Part shown: positions 1 through 6,198 of the stretch, piece by piece | Numbering within the stretch: the first letter of the stretch is position 1 | Layout: every line of letters starts with the position of its first letter | Assembly (NCBI GenBank): GCA_020200195.1 | Contig: JAIVJE010000100.1 | Span: forward strand, 1 to 6,739 | Direction of reading: 5' to 3' | Length of the DNA: 6,739 bases | DNA from: Acidobacteriota bacterium | GTDB lineage: Bacteria; Acidobacteriota; Vicinamibacteria; Vicinamibacterales; 2-12-FULL-66-21 | Position numbers and translations under genes: made by a program | The notes under the pieces: generated by a model | What the model was told of the DNA's origin: nothing | What the model saw: only the letters and a program-made list of their open reading frames with translations | Databases searched by the model: none

Positions 1-540
1 GCGCAGTTCCAGCGCCTCGCGTCAGGCGTATCCGCGGACCCATTGACGTTTCACCCGCCTCGATCCTGGAGACCGCGAACCGCACCGACCGAGGTGGATG
101 AATGGCGCGGCCGACTGCTCGTCGGCGACGTTCATGACGAGAACGCGTGGGCGCTGCACGGCATTGCAGGGCATGCAGGGCTGTTCGGCACCGCGCCGGC
201 GGTAGGCACGTTTGCACGCGCGGCACTGGCGACGCTCGCCGGTGAGCGGGTGCTCGCGGAGGCCGCAACGTTCCTGACGTTCATCCAGCGATCCATGATT
301 CCCGGCAGCTCGCGCGCGCTGGGCTGGGACACGATGCTCCCGACGTCGTCCTGTGGCACACGCATGGCGCCCTCGGCGATCGGTCACACCGGTTTTACCG
401 GCACTTCGCTGTGGATTGACTGGGAGAGCGATCTCTATGTGGTGCTGCTGACCAATCGCGTATACGGCGGTCGCGATAACGAGCGGCTGAAGGCGATTCG
501 GCCGGCGATGCATGATGCGATCATCGAAGCGCTCGCCTAG
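1..540 (+). CDS. Beta-lactamase-family serine hydrolase (partial, C-terminal 179 residues)
   Basis: Frame 1 is open from the first base and ends at TAG 538-540, so the gene begins left of the window; the TTG at 43 is internal and is not taken as the start. The visible protein has the blocks GDVHDENAWAL, GIAGHAGLFGTA and GHTGFTGTSLWID followed by LYVVLLTNRV. These are typical of the C-terminal half of penicillin-binding-protein-like / class C beta-lactamase-fold hydrolases (the family often called 'beta-lactamase', PF00144). In this family HTG takes the place of the KTG motif on the strand lining the active site. The catalytic Ser-x-x-Lys and the Tyr-x-Asn motif lie upstream and cannot be checked. 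Such proteins are usually esterases or peptidases acting on cell-wall or small-molecule substrates; the actual substrate is unknown, and nothing suggests antibiotic resistance. It converges on the pseudopilin gene to its right and is probably unrelated to the secretion locus. Confidence 0.88.
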   Translation, partial: AQFQRLASGVSADPLTFHPPRSWRPRTAPTEVDEWRGRLLVGDVHDENAWALHGIAGHAGLFGTAPAVGTFARAALATLAGERVLAEAATFLTFIQRSMIPGSSRALGWDTMLPTSSCGTRMAPSAIGHTGFTGTSLWIDWESDLYVVLLTNRVYGGRDNERLKAIRPAMHDAIIEALA

Positions 541-570
541 CGCCTCTCGCGCACGGAAGCCTTGCGGATG

Positions 571-607
571 GGGACACTCAAGAGGGACTGTCCCTCCTGA
601 GTGTCCC
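571..607. repeat. Near-perfect hairpin repeat (GGGACACTCA family) between convergent genes
   Basis: Left arm GGGACACTCA (571-580) pairs perfectly with TGAGTGTCCC (598-607). After one A/C mismatch (581/597), GAGGGA (582-587) pairs with TCCCTC (591-596) around a 3-nt loop, giving 16 of 17 pairs. A degenerate further copy, GAGTGTCTCCCT, follows at 612-623. The hairpin starts 31 bp after the hydrolase stop and lies between convergent genes, so it could end transcription from either side, but no T-run follows it. Its form resembles REP-type intergenic palindromes that are mobilised by IS200-like (RAYT) transposases. That link is inference, as no transposase is in the window. Confidence 0.75.
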
Positions 608-625
608 TCTCGAGTGTCTCCCTAG

Positions 626-658
626 GAGCCCGGCCGCACGGAACGCAAAAGCGGGCTC
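626..658. other. Weak second hairpin downstream of the Glu5-less pseudopilin
   Basis: GAGCCCG (626-632) is complementary to CGGGCTC (652-658), a 7-bp GC-rich stem with a 19-nt loop. It lies 37 bp past the stop of the left-facing pseudopilin gene and could slow or end its transcription. There is no adjacent T-tract, and with this base composition a 7-bp stem could arise by chance. The rest of the 541-694 spacer shows nothing recognisable. Confidence 0.3.
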
Positions 659-694
659 GGTGACGTCTTAAGTCAAACCATGACGCAGGCGCCG

Positions 695-1486
695 CTAACC
701 ACCAGGAGGGCGGATGACGGGCTGGTTCTGTCTGCCGCCGGGGCCCTGCGCGCCCGGCCTGGGTTGGCCACCGCCACCGCCGCCAAGGCCGCCACCGATT
801 CCGCCCGGGGCAGTAGGCGAACGAACGCCGGGAGGAATCCCGGGACGCTGATTACCCGGTCCGCCGGGGCGAGCGTTCGCATTGGCAAAGAGGAACGTCC
901 ATTCGTTGTAATGCGTGCGTCCCTTGTAGATGCGAATCGACGTGTCCTTGCTCTTGCTCGACACGCCCATGATCCCGCCGCCGCCCTGGACCTGCCCCGG
1001 ACGTCCTGCGCCTCCCTCCACGCCGCGATCCGGCACCCTGGAGGGTACGAGAGTAGCGGAGGCGGTCGAGCCGCCGGAGCTCGTGACAGTAGCGGTCGGC
1101 CCACCGGGACGGGTGGGTTGCGACCCCGGCGGTTGCGCGCCGCCGGCGAGCGAGCCGGTCTGGCCCGGCGCCGTGGGGGCGCCCGCCTGAATCAAAAAGA
1201 AATCGTCGTTTGTGATCGGGTCTTTGAACTTCTTGCGCAAAAAACGCTGCTGGACGAGCACATCGACGCTCGGCGGAAACGTGCCCGGGCCGTTTTTCTT
1301 TTGATAGAGCCCGATAGCGCGCGCGTACTGCTCGCCGCGGAAGACGAGTTCGGCCTCTTTTTCGCGGATCGCCTGATGGCGCCACACCGGCAGCGCGGCG
1401 CTCATCAGCACCGACATCACCGCGAGAGCCACGAGCAACGCGGCCATCGCGTACCCGCGTTCTGCGTCTTGACGCTGTAAACTCAT
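695..1486 (-). CDS. Type II secretion-like pseudopilin lacking Glu5, with Gly/Pro-rich C-terminal tail
   Basis: The 263-residue protein begins MSLQRQDAERGYAM. Residues 1-11 form a short charged prepilin leader with the expected Gly before the cleavage site (G11/Y12). It is followed by a 23-residue hydrophobic helix (about 12-34) and the amphipathic continuation WRHQAIREKEAELVFRGEQ. Residues 66-95 (NGPGTFPPSVDVL, FLRKKFKDPIT) match the start of a GspG-like globular domain. Position +5 of the mature helix is Ala, not the Glu found in most pilins, a trait shared with GspK-type minor pseudopilins. Two low-complexity stretches flank a short folded-looking block (about 175-204, IRIYKGRTHYNEWTFLF): Pro/Gly/Ser/Thr-rich at about 102-172 and very Gly/Pro-rich at about 205-263. 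The frame stays open upstream to 1789, but ATG 1486 is chosen because it gives a normal leader directly before the helix and sits just after a -10 element. Likely a minor or accessory pseudopilin of the inner-membrane/periplasmic machinery. Confidence 0.82.
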   Translation of the reverse strand: MSLQRQDAERGYAMAALLVALAVMSVLMSAALPVWRHQAIREKEAELVFRGEQYARAIGLYQKKNGPGTFPPSVDVLVQQRFLRKKFKDPITNDDFFLIQAGAPTAPGQTGSLAGGAQPPGSQPTRPGGPTATVTSSGGSTASATLVPSRVPDRGVEGGAGRPGQVQGGGGIMGVSSKSKDTSIRIYKGRTHYNEWTFLFANANARPGGPGNQRPGIPPGVRSPTAPGGIGGGLGGGGGGQPRPGAQGPGGRQNQPVIRPPGG

Positions 1487-1497
1487 GAGAGTATTAT
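1469..1497 (+). promoter_or_regulatory. Sigma70-like promoter for the Ig/PKD lipoprotein gene
   Basis: TTGACG (1469-1474) and TATTAT (1492-1497) are separated by exactly 17 bp, the optimal spacing for a housekeeping sigma factor. Expected transcription start is about 1504. That is downstream of the ATG at 1485 and 8 nt before the ATG at 1512, which favours 1512 or a later codon as the lipoprotein start. The -35 lies inside the first codons of the divergent pseudopilin gene. Confidence 0.6.
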
Positions 1498-1498
1498 C
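1493..1498 (-). promoter_or_regulatory. Candidate -10 element (GATAAT) for the left-facing pseudopilin gene
   Basis: On the minus strand GATAAT ends at 1493, so a transcript would begin at about 1486, the A of the pseudopilin ATG. This fits a leaderless mRNA, and no Shine-Dalgarno sequence is visible before this ATG. No convincing -35 is present (GTGTTA at the 17-bp position). It overlaps the -10 of the opposite promoter by 5 bp, so polymerase could hardly occupy both at once. Confidence 0.35.
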
Positions 1499-1511
1499 TT
1501 TAGCGCTCAAT

Positions 1512-2768
1512 ATGGTAACACACAAGCTTCGTCGTGCCGGATCCGGCCGAATGGTGCTGCCCGCGGGGTTGATCATTGCCCTGTCGCTGGCCGTCGCATG
1601 TGACAAGGTGCCGCTCCTCGCACCGACCGGAACCGTGATCACGCTGTTTCCCACATCCAATGTCGTCCCGGTCGGCGGCGAGATTGACATCATCGCCACC
1701 GTGATCGAAAACGGTGTGGCGAGCACGACTCCCACCACACCCGATACCACGACCACGCCGTCGACCACGACACGCGCCGGGGCAGGCACTCCCGTTCAGA
1801 ACGGTACGCTCGTGTCCTTTACGGCGACGCTCGGGCGAATTGAGCCGTCCGAGGCGCGAACGCAGAACGGGCAGGTGCGCGTCAAGTTCATCTCCAACGG
1901 CCAAAGCGGCACGGCGAAGGTCACGGCGTATTCCGGCGGCGCGTCGGGCACGCTCGAGAACCTGCTCATCGGGACCGCTGCGGCGAGCCGTCTTCTCGTG
2001 TCGGCGAACCCACAGAGTCTTGGATCGTCCGGAGGCACCGCGGAGGTGACGGCGTTGGTGCAGGATGCAGGCGGCACGGGGCTGCGCGGCGTTCCGGTCA
2101 CCTTCACGACGACCGCGGGATCGGTGTCTCCGTCCACGGCGATAACGGATGACAGCGGCGTCGCGCGCACGACGATTTCGACGAATCGGGAAGCGGTCGT
2201 CACGGCGCAGGCCGGCGACAAGACCGGCACGGCGACCGTTCGCGTCAGCGCACCGATCGGCCTGACGCTTGCGGTGCCCGAGACGGCGAACGTCGGCGCG
2301 CCAGCGAGGTTCACCGTCAGTGTGTCCGCGACGGCGAACGTCCAGGATGTCGTGATCGACTGGGGCGATGGCGAGCAGACCCGGCTCGGCGCTATCGGTG
2401 GCAGCGTGACCGTGCCGCACACCTACGATGAGCCCGGGTCCTACACCGTGACGGCGACGGCTACCGATGCCGGTGGAGGCCGGCAGACGGTCTCCAACAC
2501 CATCAGCGTGGGTGCCCTAGCGGTTACTCTCGCCGCCAGCAACCCGACGCCGCTGGTTGGAACTCCTGTGAGCTTTACGGCGACTGTGCCGGCCGGGACG
2601 CAGGTGCGCAACTACACGTGGGTCTTCGATGACGGCTTTACGCAAACCACTACCGGCAACACGTTCCAACGGGTGTTTACGTCACGGGGTCAGAAAGTTA
2701 TCCGCGTGGATGTGACCACCGTCAGCGGGGCGACCGGCACCGCGACGACGATCATCAACGTGCAATAG
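1512..2768 (+). CDS. Ig-like/PKD-domain lipoprotein
   Basis: The 418-residue protein begins with a basic n-region (KLRR, R) and a hydrophobic core, then lipobox LAVAC with Cys30, so it is predicted to be a lipid-anchored exported protein. Asp follows the Cys, which in E. coli would keep a lipoprotein in the inner membrane; whether that rule holds here is unknown. Residues about 40-155 form an Ig-like (Big_1/invasin-type) domain interrupted by a Thr/Pro-rich insert at about 71-93. Residues about 158-246 are a second such domain (GLRGVPVTFTT, TDDSGVARTTIST). Residues about 251-333 are a PKD-like domain (IDWGDGE, HTYDEPGSYTVTATATD), and about 337-418 a second, more divergent one (YTWVFDDG). No enzyme motif is seen, so a structural or adhesive role outside the cytoplasm is inferred. 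Start choice: ATG 1512 lies 8 nt after the predicted transcription start. ATG 1485 is in frame but upstream of it, and ATG 1551 is an alternative. No ribosome binding site is visible for any of them. Confidence 0.8.
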   Translation: MVTHKLRRAGSGRMVLPAGLIIALSLAVACDKVPLLAPTGTVITLFPTSNVVPVGGEIDIIATVIENGVASTTPTTPDTTTTPSTTTRAGAGTPVQNGTLVSFTATLGRIEPSEARTQNGQVRVKFISNGQSGTAKVTAYSGGASGTLENLLIGTAAASRLLVSANPQSLGSSGGTAEVTALVQDAGGTGLRGVPVTFTTTAGSVSPSTAITDDSGVARTTISTNREAVVTAQAGDKTGTATVRVSAPIGLTLAVPETANVGAPARFTVSVSATANVQDVVIDWGDGEQTRLGAIGGSVTVPHTYDEPGSYTVTATATDAGGGRQTVSNTISVGALAVTLAASNPTPLVGTPVSFTATVPAGTQVRNYTWVFDDGFTQTTTGNTFQRVFTSRGQKVIRVDVTTVSGATGTATTIINVQ

Positions 2769-2781
2769 GCGTGACGCCCGC

Positions 2782-2927
2782 GGTGCACGTGCAGGGTGCA
2801 TCGGTGCAGGGTGCCGTGCAGTGCACGTGCAGGTGCTCCTGCACGTGTAACTACTCGGCCACCGGTTTCATCACTGAGCGCACGTGCACAGCACCGCACT
2901 TTGCACGTTGCACCCTGCACGTGCACC
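2782..2927. repeat. GTGCACGTGCA repeat block with 19-bp inverted repeats
   Basis: GGTGCACGTGCAGGGTGCA (2782-2800) has an exact 19/19 inverted copy at 2909-2927. An inner pair, GTGCACGTGC (2821-2830) and GCACGTGCAC (2880-2889), is nested inside. The 11-mer GTGCACGTGCA occurs at 2783 and 2821, and its complement at 2916. GGTGCAGGGTGC is repeated at 2803-2814. The block nearly fills the 167-bp spacer between the convergent lipoprotein and pseudopilin genes; folded, it would make a large branched hairpin around a non-repetitive centre (about 2849-2876). It may act as a two-way terminator or be a mobile non-coding repeat. Open frames running through it show no protein-like features. Confidence 0.8.
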
Positions 2928-2935
2928 CTCCACGA

Positions 2936-3676
2936 TCACCAGTCCGAAAAGCTGGAGCCGTCGAGAGACTGCCCTGGCGCGCCGCTCTTCACGTCGTACA
3001 CGCCGGGCTCGGAGGAAGGATTGTTCGGGTCTGGTTCGGCCGGCACCGTCTGCCAGGTATCGGTCGACTTCGTGATCGGATCCTCAGGAATCTTGCGCAG
3101 GTACCCGTCGCTCACGAGGGCGTCGAGTGAACTGGGATACTTATTCTTGTCAGCGTAGTACTGGTCGCCGTCGAGACCCGTCCCCTTGGCCTTGGTGAAG
3201 ACATCGTAGACGTTCTGTCCTCCCCACGAGGTCGAGTCCGGCTTGTCCTGATACGACCGCAAACCCCAGTCGGTGGAGTTGGTGAGCGGATCGATCGGAA
3301 TCTTGCGCAGGAACTTCAGCTTGCGACCGGATGCATCGTTGGCGACGCTTACGCCGTCCACGAGGGTTTCCAGATCCGGTGGATATCCTTCACTCCCCGC
3401 CTTGACGTCGATCGATCCGATGAGCCCGTTGTCCACCGCGTCCTTGTACTTGTCGATGGCCGTGCGCATCTCGCGAAGGTACCGGCGCGTCTCGGCCTCG
3501 CGGTGCCGCTGGACTGTCACTTTGGCGAGCGGCATGATCGCCGAGGCCAGAATGAGCAGGATCGTCGTCACCACGAGCAGTTCGATGAACGTGAAGCCGC
3601 GGTCCTGCCGCTTTCGCACTTTGGCACCCTGGTCCGTTAGCACGTGACTACTCTGGCACCCAGGTACATTGCTCAC
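2936..3676 (-). CDS. gspG: GspG-type pseudopilin with duplicated C-terminal module (apparent fusion)
   Basis: The prepilin motif DRG/FTFIELLVV (cleavage after G27, Glu at +5 = E32) is followed by the hydrophobic N-terminal helix (to about 50) and a charged helix (REAETRRYLREMRTAIDKYKDA). Module 1 (about 97-170) has YPPDLETLVDG, FLRKIPIDPLTNSTDW and VYDV, ending GTGLDG. Module 2 (171-246) repeats the plan with DQYYADKNKYPSSLDALV, YLRKIPEDPITKSTDTW and GVYDVKSG, ending LDGSSFSDW, but has no prepilin helix of its own. A 15-bp direct repeat (3087-3101 and 3297-3311) marks the equivalent Leu-Arg-Lys-Ile-Pro segments. A usual GspG has one such module and about 130-170 residues; this has 246. GspG is the major pseudopilin forming the periplasmic piston of type II secretion. 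GTG 3676 overlaps the secretin stop (GTGA), suggesting translational coupling. GTG 3619 would give a more usual 8-residue leader (VRKRQDRG) and may be the true start. Confidence 0.85.
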   Translation of the reverse strand: MSNVPGCQSSHVLTDQGAKVRKRQDRGFTFIELLVVTTILLILASAIMPLAKVTVQRHREAETRRYLREMRTAIDKYKDAVDNGLIGSIDVKAGSEGYPPDLETLVDGVSVANDASGRKLKFLRKIPIDPLTNSTDWGLRSYQDKPDSTSWGGQNVYDVFTKAKGTGLDGDQYYADKNKYPSSLDALVSDGYLRKIPEDPITKSTDTWQTVPAEPDPNNPSSEPGVYDVKSGAPGQSLDGSSFSDW

Positions 3677-6165
3677 CGCACCGTGACCGTCACCGGACTG
3701 AAGGTAAGCGCAACAGCTCCGCCCTCCGGCGTGCTCGCGACGCCGGTTACCTGGATGATCGATGCGCCCGGGCCCACGGCATCGAACAGGAGCGCCGCCA
3801 GCAGGCCCGCACCGGACGCGCCGGCCTGATCGCCGGCACGCGCGAAGGTAATGTCCACGCGGCCCGCCGGCGCATCGATGCGCGAGTTGTAGACCGCGGA
3901 GACGCCCCCCTGCCGCATGAACGTCCCTTCCTGCACGTTGCGCACCCGCAGCACGTTCGGGTTGAACGTCACCGTCAGCGTCACCGTCGACACGCGCGAG
4001 GCGTTGTTGATCGAGAGCGGTACCGTGTAAGGGCCGCCGGCGATGCGGAACTCCGCGCCCGGAGGCGTGATGATTACCTGTGCGGCCGTCGGCGGTGGCG
4101 GCGCCGTTCCGGGTATGGCCGGCGGAATGGCCGGATCGCGAGGCGGCAGATCACCCGTTGCCGGTGGTGGGGGCACGGGCACGCCGGCTGGTGGCGCGGT
4201 CGGGACCGGAGGCGGACTCACCGCGGATGGCACCGGCAATCCGGGCGTCACGGGAGTCGGCACAGGAAACGTCCCGGGCGGCGGCGGCACATTCGTGGGC
4301 TGCGCTCCCGGCGGCGACGCCACGGGCGGCCCGGGCACACCGGGAACCGTAAAGCCGCCAGGGCTCGGCGATGGCGTCACCGGTGGTGCACCGGCAGCCG
4401 GCACGTCATCGGGCGGCGGCGCGATCAGCGGCGGCGGACCGCCGAGCCCGACGTTCTGCTGCGTGCCGATGTAGATCGGCGCCAGGTCATCGGCCGTCAG
4501 TTCGTGCGTCCGCACGATGTGCGGAGTCAGGAGCATGACGATGTCGGTCTGTTCGATGGCCTGATCGTTTTCGGAGAGCAGCTGCTTGAACACGGGCATG
4601 CGGAGAAGCCCGGGAAAGCCGCGGAGGTCCTTGCGATCGCGCTCGCGCAGCAGCCCCGCGAGCAGATTCGACTCCCCTTCCCGCAACCGAATCTTCGTGG
4701 TCACCTTGCGCGTGCCGAACGTCGGCACCGATTGACCGGCGACGTCGATCGAGCCGCCGAGCGTGCTGTTCTCGACCGACAGCTCCAAGATGACTTCCCC
4801 TTCGTAAGTCACGCGCGGCGTGACCTCGACGATGACGCCGACCGACCGGTAGTTGAACGACGACTGAGGCACCGACGCGAAGCCGCCCGCCGCCGCGGCG
4901 CCGAACACCGTGGACAGTACGGGGATGTCGTCACCGAGGTTCAGCGTGAGCTTCGTACCTTCGGCGCCGCGCAGCTGCGGTTTCGCAATCGTCTTCGTCT
5001 GTGAATCCGATTCGAGGAACCGGATGAGCGCGGTCGGGATGTTCGTGTAAAAGTCGGCCGTGCTCACGCCTTGCGACACCGTGTTGACGTTGAACGGTGG
5101 CGGGGACGGTGGTGCGGCGGTCGGCGGCGCGCTCGTGTTGGGTGGCGCGACCTCCGGCGAGAGTGTGAACCCGACGGCGTACTGGCTCAGGTTCAAACCG
5201 AACTGCTTGGCGCGCGCCCGGTTGACCTCGAGAATCTGCACGTCGATCACGACCTCGGCCCGCGGTTTGTCGTTCGATCGGATCAGACGCTCGATGACTT
5301 CCACGACCGGCGCGGTCGCGCGCACCGTCAGCGTGTTCGCGGTCTTGTTCGCGATGACGGTGGGCGGCACCGCCATCTGCGGAATCCGCATGATCGTGTT
5401 GATCGTCTGCGACAGCTCCTGCGCGTCGGCATGCGAGAGGAAGAACACGCGCACGACGAGGTCGTCGTACTGTGCGTGCATCGGGGGGGTGTCCGGCACG
5501 ACGACGATGGTCCGCGGATTCAGCACCTTGTAGAACAGCTTGTTGGCCGACAGGATCTGCTGCAGCGCCTGCTCGAGCGTCACGTCCTCGAGCTTCACGG
5601 TGACGGGTTTGTCCTGGAAGGTCTGGTCGTACGTGATGTTGATGCCGGCCTGATCGCCGATGAAATTCAGCGTGTCGCGCAAGCTCGCGTTGATGAAGTT
5701 GACCTTGAGTGGGGTGCGCGAGGCCGGGTTGAGGACGGCCGTACTCTGCGCGCGGGCCTGCTCACGCAGCTTCTCGATGGCCGGCCGCGGACGCGACGCT
5801 TCGATCCGATCGCGGATCGTTTTCTCCAGCTCCGCCACGCGGGCGGCGGCCAGCCGGTTCGAGCCGTCCATCTCGACAGCCTTGCGATACTCGAGCAGCG
5901 CCGAATCGAGCTGGTCCTTGGCCTCGAATTCCCGCGCGCGAATGATGTGCTCGCGGGCGGCGCTCTGCATCGCACGCTCGAGCGAGATCTTGTACTCCGC
6001 CTTGTCGGGATTCTCCCGCACCGCGCGCGTGAAGTACGTGACGGCCGCGTCCCAGTCGCCAGCCCGCGCCGCTTCCTGCCCGCGCCGGAACGCCCGCCCC
6101 GCCGCGCAACCCGAGACGAGCGCTGCCAGCAGCACGAGCGTCACAAGCGTGTTCGACCTTTTCAC
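3673..6165 (-). CDS. gspD: GspD/PilQ-family secretin lipoprotein with TPR-like N-terminus and C-terminal cohesin domain
   Basis: This 830-residue protein is predicted to form the outer-membrane gate of the secretion machine. It has a signal peptide with lipobox LVSGC (Cys20), so it carries its own lipid anchor. TPR-like helices follow (about 24-120), then an STN/N0-like domain (about 150-222, NFINASLRDTLNFIGDQAGINI) and an N1-type secretin domain (about 236-300). Next come a Pro-rich loop (about 338-358) and the secretin core (about 372-552: VGVIVEVTPRV, PTFGTRKVTTKIRLREGESNL, LLTPHIVR). A roughly 115-residue Pro/Gly-rich linker (about 575-693) leads to a cohesin-like beta-sandwich (about 695-830: AGGPYTVPLSINN, VTLTVTFNPNVLRVRNV, GRVDITFARAG). 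Start GTG 6165 has the well-placed site GAGGGAG. The gene follows a PilP/GspC-like gene and overlaps the gspG-like gene by 4 bp. Whether it serves type II secretion or a pilus cannot be settled here. Confidence 0.93.
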   Translation of the reverse strand: MKRSNTLVTLVLLAALVSGCAAGRAFRRGQEAARAGDWDAAVTYFTRAVRENPDKAEYKISLERAMQSAAREHIIRAREFEAKDQLDSALLEYRKAVEMDGSNRLAAARVAELEKTIRDRIEASRPRPAIEKLREQARAQSTAVLNPASRTPLKVNFINASLRDTLNFIGDQAGINITYDQTFQDKPVTVKLEDVTLEQALQQILSANKLFYKVLNPRTIVVVPDTPPMHAQYDDLVVRVFFLSHADAQELSQTINTIMRIPQMAVPPTVIANKTANTLTVRATAPVVEVIERLIRSNDKPRAEVVIDVQILEVNRARAKQFGLNLSQYAVGFTLSPEVAPPNTSAPPTAAPPSPPPFNVNTVSQGVSTADFYTNIPTALIRFLESDSQTKTIAKPQLRGAEGTKLTLNLGDDIPVLSTVFGAAAAGGFASVPQSSFNYRSVGVIVEVTPRVTYEGEVILELSVENSTLGGSIDVAGQSVPTFGTRKVTTKIRLREGESNLLAGLLRERDRKDLRGFPGLLRMPVFKQLLSENDQAIEQTDIVMLLTPHIVRTHELTADDLAPIYIGTQQNVGLGGPPPLIAPPPDDVPAAGAPPVTPSPSPGGFTVPGVPGPPVASPPGAQPTNVPPPPGTFPVPTPVTPGLPVPSAVSPPPVPTAPPAGVPVPPPPATGDLPPRDPAIPPAIPGTAPPPPTAAQVIITPPGAEFRIAGGPYTVPLSINNASRVSTVTLTVTFNPNVLRVRNVQEGTFMRQGGVSAVYNSRIDAPAGRVDITFARAGDQAGASGAGLLAALLFDAVGPGASIIQVTGVASTPEGGAVALTFSPVTVTVR

Positions 6166-6173
6166 CAGCCGCT

Positions 6174-6180
6174 CTCCCTC
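6174..6180 (-). promoter_or_regulatory. Ribosome binding site for the secretin gene
   Basis: Minus-strand GAGGGAG lies 8 nt before the GTG at 6165, within a purine-rich GA-repeat tract. It is the only clear Shine-Dalgarno sequence in the window and supports the GTG as the start. Confidence 0.65.
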
Positions 6181-6198
6181 TCTCTCAACTGATCATGT

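Noticed and set aside
1..540. Antibiotic-resistance beta-lactamase
   Set aside because: The fold family is shared, but the HTG-type motif and GDVHDENAWAL block fit the broad esterase/peptidase group; the catalytic part is outside the window.
541..694. Classical intrinsic terminator
   Set aside because: Strong hairpin but no T-run on either strand, so it is listed as a repeat rather than a terminator.
680..1480. Plus-strand open frame over the pseudopilin gene, and the minus-strand frames over the lipoprotein gene (1500-2420)
   Set aside because: Low-complexity Arg/Ala-rich translations without domains, opposite genes with clear signals and domains.
1487..1789. Upstream in-frame extension of the left-facing pseudopilin gene to 1789
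   Set aside because: It would place 101 residues before the prepilin motif, overlaps the lipoprotein gene antisense, and has no signal; ATG 1486 gives a normal leader.
2782..2927. Possible CRISPR array
   Set aside because: Repeats are short, inverted as well as direct, overlapping, and lack evenly sized unique spacers.
2771..3158. Cys/Thr/Arg-rich small open frames across the 2782-2927 repeats
   Set aside because: They read repeats (His-Val-Gln-Gly type) and then antisense of the gspG-like gene; no start signal or protein-like pattern.
5071..6192. Long plus-strand open frame antisense to the secretin gene
   Set aside because: Arg/Asp/Leu-biased composition typical of a GC-rich shadow frame; the opposite strand encodes an unmistakable secretin.
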